Source: Thereva unica (taxonomy: Eukaryota > Arthropoda > Insecta > Diptera > Therevidae). Taken from it: DNA of 64,000 nucleotides. Positions 46,472 to 57,610 of the stretch are shown piece after piece. The DNA is taken from positions 48,274,953-48,338,952 of the forward strand of contig OX465283.1 in NCBI GenBank assembly GCA_949987705.1. Reading direction: 5' to 3'. The notes under the pieces are model-generated. The model ran no database searches. It was not told where the DNA came from and saw only the letters and a program-made list of their open reading frames with translations. Every line of letters begins with the position of its first letter. The first letter of the stretch is position 1. A program made the translations under genes and the position numbers.

Positions 46472-47069
46472 CTAATAGCTCATTTGAAAGATATTTTTAT
46501 TGTCCGAATTTTTGCTGTTTACTACTTTTTCATATGAGCAACCGTTAAGGAGATATTCAAACAAAATTGCGTTATTAGTTATTTCAGGCACGTGAAGTGC
46601 GAACTTTGGCGTTGTATTACTCGCAAACCATACAAGCGAGAACGATGACTAAGGGCTTATTCTAAAGGTAATCACTAGCACTATAAGTTTGGTAATCGGC
46701 ATTAACCCACCCAAATTAATATCTTACGAGATAATCGCAAAAAACTGCATTCAACCTCAACCACCCAAACAAGTTCGAACTTTGAGCGGCCATAACTTTG
46801 AGCCAAATTAACTTACAGACCTCGTTAAGGGCTCACTTTGTAGATAATTTTATTCTCTAATGACTTTGTATTGATCATTTTCAGCTATCATTGCACACAA
46901 CCGAGTTATTTGGTATAAACGACCTCTACCTCTTTTTCAAGATGGCGGCTTTTCCCATCACACTGCGACCCCACAAACTTGGTTTTAACATTGTCAGATG
47001 TACCCCAACAAATTCCAAAAAAAAAATTTTGACCATCATGAAATGCAATTTGATTTACTAATTGCACTG
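46434..47069 (-). repeat. Right ~636-bp terminal inverted repeat
   Basis: It mirrors the left repeat. Its inner edge lies within the start of the core ORF, so the first ~13 codons of that frame come from the repeat. Confidence 0.9.
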
Positions 47070-48090
47070 GACTATACTACATCTACATTATACTTCAGCA
47101 GCAAGTAGAATCTTTAACAATTACAATTGGCTATTTTTTTTCTAGAATTATATTATTTAAAACAAAAAAATGAGCTGGGTCACACAGTGCGCCGGGACTA
47201 TAAAGTAAAGAGGAGTAAATATGAGTTTCCTTAACAACTTAGAATTTTTTTTAACAAAAATATAATGATGGCCCATTTACAATCCAATCAAACATGATAA
47301 AATACAGTGGTAACAACTCATATAGACCTTCCTCACGTGAAATCTTTGATGTGCCATCAAAAAATGTGTTATTTTAAAACTAGTTTCGTTTTTTCATTAC
47401 AACGTCTAAGTGCTCGTATTCTTTATTAATGTAGGGCACATCATCGAGACGTGGCTTAAAATTTTTGTTTTTTCGAGTATTTGAAGATAGTATAAAAAAT
47501 TTTCCCGTAATTGAAGGGCCGCGTCTGAAAAGTCCATAAGAAGAGACTGAAATTATTTTTTTAAAAAGTTGACTTCACTCACTAAAATACGTATAATTTT
47601 TTTCTCATTGAGGGCACACTATTCAGCCTTTGATATGTTTTGTAGAAAGGTTTAAACGAGTAAAAGTTGGTATTTTTATGCCAATATATTTTGGGCCGAA
47701 CAAATAAAGTTGTGAAGAATACGAAATTTTTCTTGAGCTTCAATCGCTTATTTCGTGTTTTTTCATCTTAAATCGCTTGTAGACAAAGAAAAAAGGAATT
47801 CATGGCCTTGAATCTGTGTACACTTATTGTTATTTAGGTGAATAATAGTGAATGAAAATTTATTTAACTCATTAATGAAGTTAAATACGAAATTTTCAAG
47901 CTCAATCTCTGGATCACGAAGGTTAAAAGTTTGGTGGATATGCCCATATATCTACTGAGGTTTTGACTTGACAAGCTCGTTCTTGAGTCCCAGCACCCGG
48001 TGCGGTGCTCTCATTGGACTTCGGCCTTTATACACCCACTCAACACCGGTATACCGCGCTACTTGTGCACGCTGTGATATCTCCCTTGTT
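47070..48090. other. Unassigned AT-rich DNA
   Basis: No coding or repeat signature recognised. Confidence 0.35.
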
Positions 48091-48094
48091 ATGC

Positions 48095-48440
48095 AACAGG
48101 CAGAGGATGCGTTTTTTCATACTTCTGGCATCGCTTCCTTCCCCATGCTTGCACGAATCGCTTCATATTGAATCCACTCCGCAGGGATGCTACCTGCATC
48201 CGAGGCCTATTGTTCTAACCAGTTGATAGCTGTGCTAACTTTGTTTATGCTTGGAGGCGGCAATGTAAAATCATCATCAGTTATTGATGAAGCCTTCAAT
48301 TCTTCAGTTAGCTCACCATTTAGCAATTCATGAAAATGCTCTTCCCTTTAGGTCCAGTGATCAGTTACCCTCTTTGTCCTTGAAGTATACAGCTAATTCT
48401 TCAATTAGATTTTAATTTCAGTAGACTACAACACCATAAA
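48095..48440 (-). pseudogene. RTE-like LINE fragment before and into RT
   Basis: The minus strand reads ELAVYFKDKEGN and REEHFHELLNGELTEELKA, followed by LPPPSINKVSTAINWLEQ, SIPAEWIQYEAIRASMG and KEAMPEV. The order fits the region just before RT block 1 in RTE-like LINEs. Stops and truncation show decay. Confidence 0.6.
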
Positions 48441-50286
48441 ATATTAATAATCAACGGTTTTTTTTAACTATAACACCAGCCAATCAAACTGGAACCCATT
48501 CGATCAATTTCTACAATAACCAATCAAAAATAATTTGTGTCTTTATAAGATTATATATTTTTACATGGACATTGAATTACCATTAGGAGGTTGTTGACAT
48601 TGACTAACAATCCACCAGGTACGTATAATTATCCCATTTCTTCATATTTTTATACTTCTTTACTATTTTCATTCCAATAAATATTAACAATAACGGACAC
48701 TTTTCTTACGCATCAATAACATCTTTTCTTCTGCTCCGCTTAATATTCCAGCAGGTGTCAAGATTAAGGTATTCCTGCCTGGGCAACGGAATTATTGATG
48801 TCAGTACGACATTTTCCATTAAAATCTGAATTTCCTTTGCGTGCACGATGGATTGATGGACACGATACAAGGAAATGGAATAAATATTCAATGGTAAAAG
48901 AAATTTTTCTTCAGCATTGCGTGTTACTAAGCGTAAGAAAATTAACATCAACAATACCTGGTTGTGTGTGCGTTTTTTTCCCTTTTCATTTTTTCAGCCT
49001 TCCACGGAATCAATGTGGAAGCATACAAACAAACGAGCAATAAAGGGAATCAAGTCATTTGTTTTCGAATTTTGTACTATATATTTTATGAGAGAAAGTC
49101 CCATCGAGAATGTTATACGGCGACACGGCTGTATTTAGCGTGCAGTCATCAGATTCAATTTATTTAAGTGTGTTTGATCTTAAGAAAGAAGCACTATATT
49201 TTTGGGACTATTATTCAACATTTCGAACGTAAATATTTGTGAAATTGATGTAACTACCATAAAGTATAAAAATTGCTAATTATCCCAGGTAGCAACGTTT
49301 GACCTGTACAACATTTGTATGCATGGTTACTGGGCTGTTGATAGGTCTAAGGTCCTAACGCTTCAGATCTTTTCCTTTTCATGTAATTCATTTTCAAGTC
49401 GTTCCGAACTGTTGGCATTTCGAGGGGATTACCATGGAAAAAGATTTCTTTAGATAGAATTTTATTGTTTGGACACGAGGCCGTTGTGACAACAGAATTA
49501 ATGCTTTGAAAATAGAAAACTGCGTTGGTAGGTATTTTTGGAATAGATGAGTTTCTTGGTAAAATTAATTGTACTGGCAACACCTGACTATGATTTTAAT
49601 ATTTCAAATTAAGGCATCTGTGAGAAAGTTGTAGCACTAATTAGTACTTATGAGCAAATTCATGTTAGAAATGTTTATTTTTAAACATATTATTAAATAT
49701 TGTTTGAACATATATTTGACTGAGGAATATTTCCACAGTAACATTATTAAGGAATATTTCCACATGGAAATAGGGTATATCGCTACAAAAATACAGGGTT
49801 ATATGTAAAACTCTATCTATGTACAGTTCTGAGCGTATTACACCGAATGGACAAACATTTCGAACTAGGCTCAAAAAGTTTTTTCAACGACGTATTTACA
49901 CATAGCTATTGGAGGTGGTACGAAAGTTCATAAATTTCCTGGCATCCATCTTTGATCAGGTTCTTCCGTCAAATCGGTTCTAAAATTGAGTTATTTAGGT
50001 CAACCCGCACATATCCGTGATAGTGAATTTTTCACTGACATTCACACATCACCAACTTTTCCGTATCAGTGCTCAATCTTCAGTGGCATCTGCAATTACT
50101 TTTTAGTTTTGAAATTTGGGCAGTGATCTCAAGTCCATCATAGAATTTAGCCTCGAATATCTTGCTGCAATAGCGTTGCTCTTAGACGAGGAGGAAAAGA
50201 ATAAAAAAAAATTGGGTTAATCTCATGTGGATTCTTCGGGAAGTGAAACTAAATTCTAGGAATATTTTGGAATGAGCCAAAAGGCA
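48441..50286. other. Unassigned AT-rich DNA
   Basis: Short open frames only; none recognised. Confidence 0.35.
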
Positions 50287-51603
50287 TACTAGTCCATTCA
50301 AAACGCGCGATATGGTGTTCCAAAATAACACCGTTAAGAAAATCGAACCCTAAACGTTTTTGGGGTCGCTGATCACGAAAATCGAGGTCCCGCGGTCCTA
50401 AAACATGGGCGTCACCCCTAAAAATGCAAAAAAACACCCCTTTTTAGGGGGTTTTCGCGATTATTTCAATAATAATGAAAACGAATGCGATGAAATGCAC
50501 TTTTTTTAATATTTATTTGCGAAGGTGTATGATTTGTACTAAATTAAGGTGAACTTTATGACAAGGGGTAGTCCTAAACGGTTGAAAGTACCCCTAAATC
50601 GGCTAAAAATAGGAAAAATTGTAAAAAAAAAATTTTTTTTTCTAGTTTATGCTTCAAATTCGATTGTGGGCGTACTGTCAGGCAAAAATAAATTATTTTC
50701 CACCCTTAAGGGGTTAAACCTACCCCTACTATAATAAAAACAACTTTATATAAAAAAAATTGCAAACATTTTTTTTTCGCTTTTTGTTTGAAATTTGGTT
50801 CAAAAGGTATTATCAGCAAAAAAATTAATTTTTCCAACTCTTAAGAGGGTAAAACTACCCTACATTAAAATTGTAATGAAATATTTCTCAATATATTTTT
50901 TATTTTTTTTTTTCTCTTTAGGGGTGGTTTAACCTCTGTACAAAGGGGTTTATAGTGAAATTTTCCAAATGTTTTAATGATTAAAAATGGAAAATAAAAT
51001 TTAAATGCAAAACAATAAATTTTTATTTATTTCACTTACAATTTTAATGTAGGGGTTGAAAAAAATAATTTTTTTGGTGATAATACCTATTAAACCAAAT
51101 TTCAAACAAAAAGCAAAAAAAAATTTGTTTGCAATTTTTTTAATATATAAAGTTGATTTTTATTATTGTAGGGGTAGTTTTAACCCCTTAAGGGTTGAAA
51201 ATAATTTATTTTTGCCTGACAGCACGCCCACAATCGAATTTGAAGCATAAACTTGAAAAAAAAAAATTTACAATTTTTTCCATTTTTGGCCGATTTAGGG
51301 GTAGTTTCAACCCTTTAGGACTACCCCTTATCATAAAGTTCGCCTTAATTTAGTATAAATCAACCACCTTCGCAAATAAATATTAAAAAAAGTGCATTTC
51401 ATCGCATTCGTTTTCATTATTATTGAAATAATCGCGAAAACCCCCTGAAAAGGGGTGTTTTTTTGCATTTTTAGGGGTGACGCCCATGTTTTAGGACCGC
51501 GGGACCCCGAAATTCGTGATCAGCGACCCCAAAAACCTTTAGGGTTCGATTTTCTTAACGGTGTTATTTTGGAACACCCCCCCGCGTTTTGAATGGACTA
51601 TAC
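50287..51603. mobile_element. Foldback element with ~650-bp arms
   Basis: The left arm opens CTAGTCCATTCAAAACGCG and carries GGACCGCGGGACC-type sequence (its complement GGTCCCGCGGTCC near 50387). The right arm ends CGCGTTTTGAATGGACTATA. Shared blocks include ACGGTGTTATTTTGGAACA, AGGGTTCGATTTTCTTAACG and GGGGTGACGCC. The loop is about 50885-51035. AAAGGCA repeats immediately outside both ends (50280-50286 and 51604-51610), a candidate 7-bp target duplication; a 3-bp TAC is the alternative. There is no coding capacity. A second copy begins at 63849. Confidence 0.8.
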
Positions 51604-51605
51604 AA

Positions 51606-52510
51606 AGGCACTCCGACAACTGCTTTTCTTCTACATTGATATCGTCTGATATTGCGAGCGTCGCGAATTTTTACCTTCTGAAACTCTCACCCGTGGGCAG
51701 GGTTCTGTACCCACGCTCAATTCTTCTTGCCTGGTGATGGCTCCGTTTTCTTCGCTCTTTGTAATCTTATGTGTAATTTCGCTCGAACAAGATAATATTC
51801 CGATCCGCAATCGGGTCCACGCATTGCACGTACGTCTTTGTACGTCGATCGGAATCTTGCGTTGAGGAAAAAGAAGTCTAACATCAGAATCTTTGCCGGT
51901 TGGATTTCGCCAGGTGAGTTGGTGTTTGAATGGATGGCGGAAAATGCTGTTGCCAACGATTAAGTTGTTTGAAGCTTCGAATGAAAGCAGGCATCAGCTG
52001 TTGTCGTTAATTACTCCTTGTCCGAATTTGCCCATCGTTCCTTCCCAGCCGGTTCGGTCTTCACCTAAATGTGCATTAAACTCCCCCGCGAGTATGATTA
52101 ATTGGGTTCGAGGTATCTCCAGCATCTCTTCAAGCTGATCGTAAAATTCGTCTTTGTTCATGTCTAGGCTGGTCTCAGTTGGTGCTTAACGGATACGATA
52201 TAGCTCTTGATCCTTCCATCGATGGTTATAACCACCAAACGCTCGGATATCGGTTGGAATGTGACAACGCTGCCCGACGCTGGCCTCTCGTCTCACCACC
52301 AGAATAGTAAAGCGTCATCGTTTTGTCGATTGTTAGTGGGACGATCGTCAATGTCCGCAATCCGGTAAGTTGTAGTTTTGATAGCGCAGCAACTGATATT
52401 TCGCATTTCGATAATTTCATCGCTATGATTTCCTTTTGACCGACGTGATGTCCTTTTGGTACATTCCACTCGGCGAAATAAATTTCCATTTTCGGTGTGA
52501 CTTATTTGGG
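51606..52510 (-). pseudogene. RTE-like LINE endonuclease region
   Basis: The minus strand gives WNVPKGHHVGQKEIIAMKL, ISVAALSKLQLTGLRTLTIV, ETMTLYYSGGETRGQ, then YVPTET-like, LEEMLEIPRTQLIILAGEFN and ILMLDFFFLNARFRSTYKDV. This is the same family as 25520-26320. It is truncated at 51603, where the foldback starts. Several frameshifts; the catalytic set is incomplete. Confidence 0.7.
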
Positions 52511-54105
52511 CCTTAGGCTAGTAACCCACTTCATGGTTTATTTGGTTTTGCTTTCCATGTTCCCTTATGTACATACGTTTTTCCTTTCGATCATGGTACA
52601 CCCAAGTATGTAGCTAACCATAATTTTCCCGCTGCGTTTATAATGTATTCCTCTTTTCCAATTTTTGCATTAAAAAAATGAAAATCAGTATGAATGTAGA
52701 AAGTTTCAACTACTACTACTTTCTACTAGAAACGTACACGAAACATAATGTAATGTTATGATTGCACTACAGAATTCCAGTGTATTTTAAACTGCATCAT
52801 TTGATTTCTTTTTACGCACTAGCAAGGATTTCAATTTATGCTTTTGTAATGAGCTGTGGAGTTCGCAAACGAAACATGGAAGGGCCCACGGAACAAAGCT
52901 TCCCTTTGTGCATGACAATGGCAGAACATATATTGCTAAATATGTAGGTGAAAAATATTGAGAATATTCTACTCCATTCGCGGTATTCACCAGACAATTT
53001 GTTGTTTCCTCAGATTACTTGCCGTATGATGAAATCTAAAATTGGGTTGATCCAATAGACTGCTTCCAAGAATTCTTTAATGGAATCTGTTCTTTCCCTG
53101 AAGTGTAGAATATTTTTCTTTGTTTTAATTCAAAATGAAGTGTGAAGTTTTTCATTCCAGTGCAAATGTGAATAATAAGGAATAACCACAACACACGACA
53201 CTATTTTACATTTCTAGTGACAAACAGCAAAAATTTTAAATTTCACCACGTGTAGAGAAAAAGACAAAGAACTATTCATAGAATACCCAAGATTAACTTA
53301 GGTTTTAAACTAAATACTGTGTGTTTTCCAATAATTTTAAGTAGATAAGCTTTCGCTGAATTTATTAAATTTAATTGAATGTGGGTGAAATTACATACGA
53401 ATTTCAAAATATGTTGCCTAGGGGAATAAAATGTAAAATGTATTGTGATTTAAAATTCAATTTTCCTTTCCAGATAAGATGCCCTTATCACCTTTGGCCT
53501 ACACAACAATACAAATAGCATTAACGCCTACAACATAAAAAGTATTCCATAACAACAATCCATAACAACAACCATTCTTTTATATTGTAGTACTGTTGGT
53601 GTAGAGATTAGGATAACAAAATATAATTTAGCTTTTCCTTAAATTTAACTGGATGTTTTCTGTTTAAAACCCCAAAAACTGCAAATACAATAGAATTTGG
53701 GATTAAGGGAAATTCACTTTAAGAACTTAAATGCTAACTTTCAATATGCACAGACATATTGAATATCCAGCTTCTACTTGGGATAGAAGGAGGGATTTGG
53801 AGTTTCTGAGTATGTCTATCTAAATTTAGTTTAATTAGGACTAATCGGATAACATCAGTGGTGGTTATAAGGGGGGGGGGGGTGAGGGACATTACTTAGT
53901 TCTACTTCATTACTTTAATAATCGGGTGCCAAAGTTCCGCTAGTTCTGGTCTTTCACCCTGTTCAGCTGCTAGTTTGGTAAGGCGGCTGCGGCACAGCTG
54001 GTTAGCGGGAGGCATAACTAGGCCCACCACATCACTTTGCATGTCCTGGGTCTGAAATATGTTTGGGGGACCCTTTATGATATTGAAATTCCAAAAAAGC
54101 GAAGA
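52511..54105. other. Unassigned DNA with a poly-G run
   Basis: No coding signature. A run of 12 G occurs at about 53870-53881. Confidence 0.4.
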
Positions 54106-54260
54106 AAACGGACAAGCGTAGGCCGGTTCTCGTTCGATTCGGAGGTCAAGCAGCATGTTAGACGTGTCGGTACTTAGTTGGGAGACCACTCGGTACAACC
54201 CGTGCCGACACTCGCGTTTAGGAAGGCGAAAAGTCAATTGCAAAAGGTGAACAAAAATTA
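54106..54260 (+). repeat. 5S rRNA-derived SINE (copy 4)
   Basis: Head GAAGAAAACGGACAAGCGTA, then GGTTCTCGTTCGATTCGGAG, GTCGGTACTTAGTTGGGAGA (5S C-box region), and tail CTCGCGTTTAGGAAGGCG with GCAATTG-like sequence. It shares head and tail with the minus-strand copy at 41.1 kb. Confidence 0.7.
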
Positions 54261-54474
54261 AAAATGATAAAAAATTATCTGAGTCACGTTTAAATCATTC
54301 ATATTATCAATAGAACGAGAACGGTCAGAAAATATAGCCTACTATCAAAAACCCGAGTGCGATGCAACGCCTTTCCTTAAAAAAGATTATGTGTTTACAG
54401 TCCGCTGGAGGAAAAAGGTATAATGAAAAAGAGCAAATCTGCAAAAATTGACGTCACATAGCTTATTGTTACTA

Positions 54475-55110
54475 TGCTCGTCATACACTTTCGTTTGATA
54501 CCCATACCGAGGGCGTTGTAAAGAAAACGGTAAATCACCATTTTGTATTGGCCGCCATTATGAATTTAGAATGACGCGACACAGATAATATAATGCTACT
54601 TGTCACACCCTTTCATTTGATACCTATACCGAGTAGCTTGTAAAATGAAAGGTAATCCACCATTTTGTTTTTGCCGCCATTTGAAATTTGGGATGACGCC
54701 ACACCACTAATTGTATTTTATTTGTTATACCCTTTCATTTGATACCTATATCGGGGGTCGGGGAACATAATTGCAAAATTCGGCCATCATCTTTGAACCA
54801 CCATCTTAATTATTTTACAAAATGCTCCGATTGCATTGTCACACGCAGTATGCATATGTCCAAAATTTAAGTTGATAGGTTATATTTTCTACTTTTTATT
54901 CCATTCTGTCTTCCACCATCTTGCGTTGGCCGCCTTTTTGAATTTAGAATGATGCCCCACAGCTAATTTTATTCTACTCGTAATACCCTTTCATTTGATA
55001 CCCATGTCGGGGATCGGGAAACGCGATTGCGAAATCCGCCTGCCATCTTGGAGCTCACATCTTGATTTTTTTACAAAAATGTCAAATTGCACTGTCATAT
55101 GGGCAAAATT
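54475..55110 (+). repeat. Four tandem-like units around TTTCATTTGATACC
   Basis: TTTCATTTGATACC (TTTCGTTTGATACC in the first) occurs near 54489, 54613, 54732 and 54990. Each is followed within ~30 bp by a G-rich stretch (GGGGTCGGG and variants) and within ~100 bp by a GCCGCC or GCCATCTTG-type motif. Units are spaced irregularly, about 120-260 bp. Reverse copies lie at 32868-33545. Confidence 0.7.
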
Positions 55111-55339
55111 CATATGGACAAATATGCATATGGGCAAAATTCAGTTACATAAAAATGGGTCAAAATTCAGTTGTAAGAGGTGTAGAACGCAAAAAATGGT
55201 GAAAAATCGTACTAATTAATTAACTAAGAAAAAACCTAATTAAATATCGGAAGACTTAAACCTTTAGTCACTATAGAGAAAATTATATTAAACAAACTTA
55301 GATAAGCATAGATATATTTATGAACAACACAACTTAGTA

Positions 55340-55530
55340 TAATGCAAAAAATTTGAACTTTCATACGAACTTTCATCCCCTTTTCTCCATTGTCCTTCTC
55401 CAAGGTCTAATCTATCTCTGTAGCAAATTTCATCAAGATCGGTTCAGTGGTTTAGGCGTGAAAGCGTAACAGAGACACTGACAGACAGACAGAGTTACAT
55501 TCACATTTATAATATTAGTAAGGATGATGA
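55340..55530 (+). repeat. Retroelement 3' tail with (GACA)n run
   Basis: AAATTTCATCAAGATCGGTT, CAGTGGTTTAGGCGTGAAAG and a (GACA)n-type run followed by TTATAATATTAGTAAGGAT resemble 3' ends of dispersed insect non-LTR elements. Exact family not assigned. Confidence 0.5.
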
Positions 55531-55694
55531 TGTCATCGACGACTTGGAGGAAATGGAAGAAAGAAAAATAGTTAGTAGTGATGAGTAGAAGAATCCATAC
55601 CTATACACAAACATAACATATCTTTTAGGGTGCTTTTGTTTCAGGTTTTAGATTACATTTGCTTGACAATTAGAACGCAAGGATATGGCGGTTT

Positions 55695-55912
55695 AGGGGT
55701 TTAGGGTGTCAAGCTACTTATGGGATTCCTAGACGAATGGTACGCAGGGAGGTGAGATTTTCACCTTTTGAGTTTTACTCTATTCTCCGGGACCGCTCTG
55801 TTCTAGGGTCCAGAGCAAATCGTCCCAGTTGCCCCCTTTGTGGCGGGTCTGGTCATATCACTTCCCTATCTCATGCTAACCCCGACGGTTGTGGCTCAGC
55901 CGGCTGTTAAAA
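55695..55912 (+). pseudogene. Unidentified coding relic with Cys-rich end
   Basis: The plus strand reads CQATYGIPRRMVRREVRFSP, EFYSILRDRSVLGSRANR and PSCPLCGGSGHITSLSHANP in one frame, ending at TAA (about 55910). The CPLC...GH pattern could be a zinc knuckle. I do not recognise the family with certainty, and a LINE ORF1 is one option. Confidence 0.35.
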
Positions 55913-56065
55913 AAATAAACTCCTACAACACCCAAGAGTTCAACCGCTGGGCTCACTGCTTTCTGTAGGCTACCATTAATCTATCATATCCTTTATATAT
56001 CTTCAAGCTAAGCTTGCTATTAAACATTACACCATGACATGAACCACTATGTGTCCTATGACAAG
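55913..56065 (+). pseudogene. Jockey/CR1-like LINE 3' end
   Basis: NSYNTQEFNRWAHCFL then AGCTAAGCTTGCTATTAAAC and ATTACACCATGACATGAACC match the last codons and 3' untranslated region of the LINE ending at 19.4 kb (SYNIQAFKSR; CTAAGCTTAATACTAGACAT; GCACTATGACGTAACAAG). Confidence 0.55.
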
Positions 56066-56229
56066 TAGGACTATGTGGCATATATTTTCAGGGGTGATTC
56101 CTGGAAATATTTGAAAAAAAAAAAAAATTTCCCGGGCTATCCCTACTATCCACTATGACAAAGGATATTTACGGAAAAATGAATCTCAGGTGACTCCATT
56201 TAGAATTTAGAAGATATGTAGCTTCTAAG

Positions 56230-56345
56230 AAAGGGGTTGCCCATAAATTACGTGAGGCGTTTAGAGGGGGGGAGAGGTCGAGTCGAATCTCACCTAATCT
56301 CACGTGTGGGAGAGGGGGGTCACGCCAAATATCTAGTAATTTTTT
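56230..56345. repeat. MITE-like end with AAATTACGTGA, copy 1
   Basis: GGGGTTGCCCATAAATTACG, TGAGGCGTTTAGAGGGGG and CTCACGTGTGGGAGAGGGG give a G-rich order typical of widespread arthropod MITEs. Similar G-rich text lies at 57470-57610. No inverted partner was resolved here. Confidence 0.45.
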
Positions 56346-56601
56346 TTCCTCAAGAAACAGTACAAAATTGGTAGAAAACGGTGAAATTATTAGGTCGGTA
56401 GGCACTGCCCGATGAAGGCCACACCATACTAATCCAGGGATGAGGACTTCAGGTATCCGCTGACAGAACATGGCATCCATATAGCGTCATCATTCCTTAT
56501 AGACACACAGGCGAAGACGACAGTTTAGCATAGAAGGCTGTTAATTCAAGTGCAAAGATGTTCATGGCCTCAACAATAACTTTAAACGCACAAACATGCT
56601 T

Positions 56602-57084
56602 GGGGGCCTCGGTGGTCTAGAGGTAAGGCGCCTGACTGCTATCCCAGAGGTCCCGGGTTCGAATCCCGGCCAGCCCCACGGTCCTTCGCCTTTTCCACTT
56701 TCCCATCCACATAACTTCCCTTCTTCCTCCTCCCCTCTTTACATTCCTGATTCCTCCTGTCATAGCCTTCGCTAGTCCTTCCCCGCTCCACCAAGCGCAT
56801 GTCATCGGTTGGCTGATGAGATTCAACTCGTTTCAGGAGGCATAACACTCCAGCGAGTTGTTTCTTCTCAAATGCCCCGATGCCAGAGTCGCGAAATGGT
56901 TGGAAGTAGGTGGAATAAAAATATTGCGGCTAGGTTGTGGCAGCTCCTTCCTACTTCTCTGTCTCTTTCTACTCTCCATCTTCCGGCTAGAGCTGCTGTT
57001 CGACATTCTATACGAAAAAAAAATAGATTGTCGAACAGTACAAAGGGGCTTTCCCTAAGCCTCTAGTCTATCAAATAAAAAAAA
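56602..57084 (+). repeat. tRNA-headed SINE, copy C
   Basis: The best-preserved head: GGGGGCCTCGGTGGTCTAGA, GGTAAGGCGCCTGACTGC, TATCCCAGAGG, GGTTCGAATCCCGG. The body and tail match copies A and B, ending in A-rich sequence at 57077-57084. It is not a gene: the body continues more than 400 bp beyond the head. Confidence 0.88.
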
Positions 57085-57294
57085 CAGATTTGTGACTAGA
57101 AGAACCATACTTGCAGGTGCAGCAGGCGCCGAGAAATTAAATGTATAGGAAATTTTCTCACAGGCGGCCGCCGTTTCCGCTTTCGTGCCAATATGTTTGT
57201 GCCTTAAGGCGGCTCCAGAATCACGCCATGAACACCCGCGAACAAGCGCGAATGTGAGTTTGCGTGGTTTTCGCGCCTAGTTCGCGCCTTGCTT

Positions 57295-57440
57295 TCAAGT
57301 CCGACTGGATACGGTGTGAATTCGAGCCGTAAATTTACGGTTGGTGAATGAATAGAAGTTCAGATCTTCAGGTACAAACTGACGATAAATAGCCACACAC
57401 ATAAAGATTTTTGTCAGTTTTCTTGGACTGCAGACGCCGT
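57295..57440 (-). repeat. Dispersed repeat, copy 2 of 2
   Basis: Its complement contains TGCAGTCCAAGAAAACTGAC, TCTTTATGTGTGTGGC and CTGAAGATCTGAAC in the order of 30095-30245. Confidence 0.7.
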
Positions 57441-57469
57441 ACGTACGTATTTTTAGTGTTAAATTCTCG

Positions 57470-57610
57470 AGATTTTTTAAGATCTAAAAAATCTCACGTG
57501 AAATCAGAGTGGAGGGGGAGGGGCGAGCCAAATCTCACGAAATCTCACCCATGGGAAGGGGGGTCGAAAAATCCCAAAAATCGGCCCCCTTTTTTTAATG
57601 GACGACCTTA
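57470..57610. repeat. MITE-like end, copy 2
   Basis: AATCTCACGTGAAATCAGAG, AAATCTCACGAAATCTCACC and GGGGGGTCGAAAAATCCC, then AATGGACGACCTTAAAC. It may be the other end of the family seen at 56.2 kb; orientation not resolved. Confidence 0.4.

Larger units (their letters stand above)
44826..47069. mobile_element. Long-terminal-inverted-repeat element (2,244 bp)
   Basis: The ends are CAGTGCAATTAGT (44826) and ACTAATTGCACTG (to 47069). The left arm (44826-45472) and right arm (46434-47069) are reverse complements. One 150-base stretch checked by eye, between TGGGGTCGCAGTGTG and CGAGGTCTG, differs at a single base. Small indels occur near the termini. The ~960-bp core holds a cysteine-rich open frame on the minus strand. 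No transposase was recognised, so it is non-autonomous. No convincing target duplication was found, so the superfamily is open. Confidence 0.88.

Noticed and set aside
54475..55110. CRISPR array
   Set aside because: The repeats are irregularly spaced and diverged, and this is an animal genome.
56602..56680. Functional tRNA gene
   Set aside because: The tRNA-like head is continuous with a ~400-bp SINE body repeated at three sites, and the anticodon arm does not fold cleanly.
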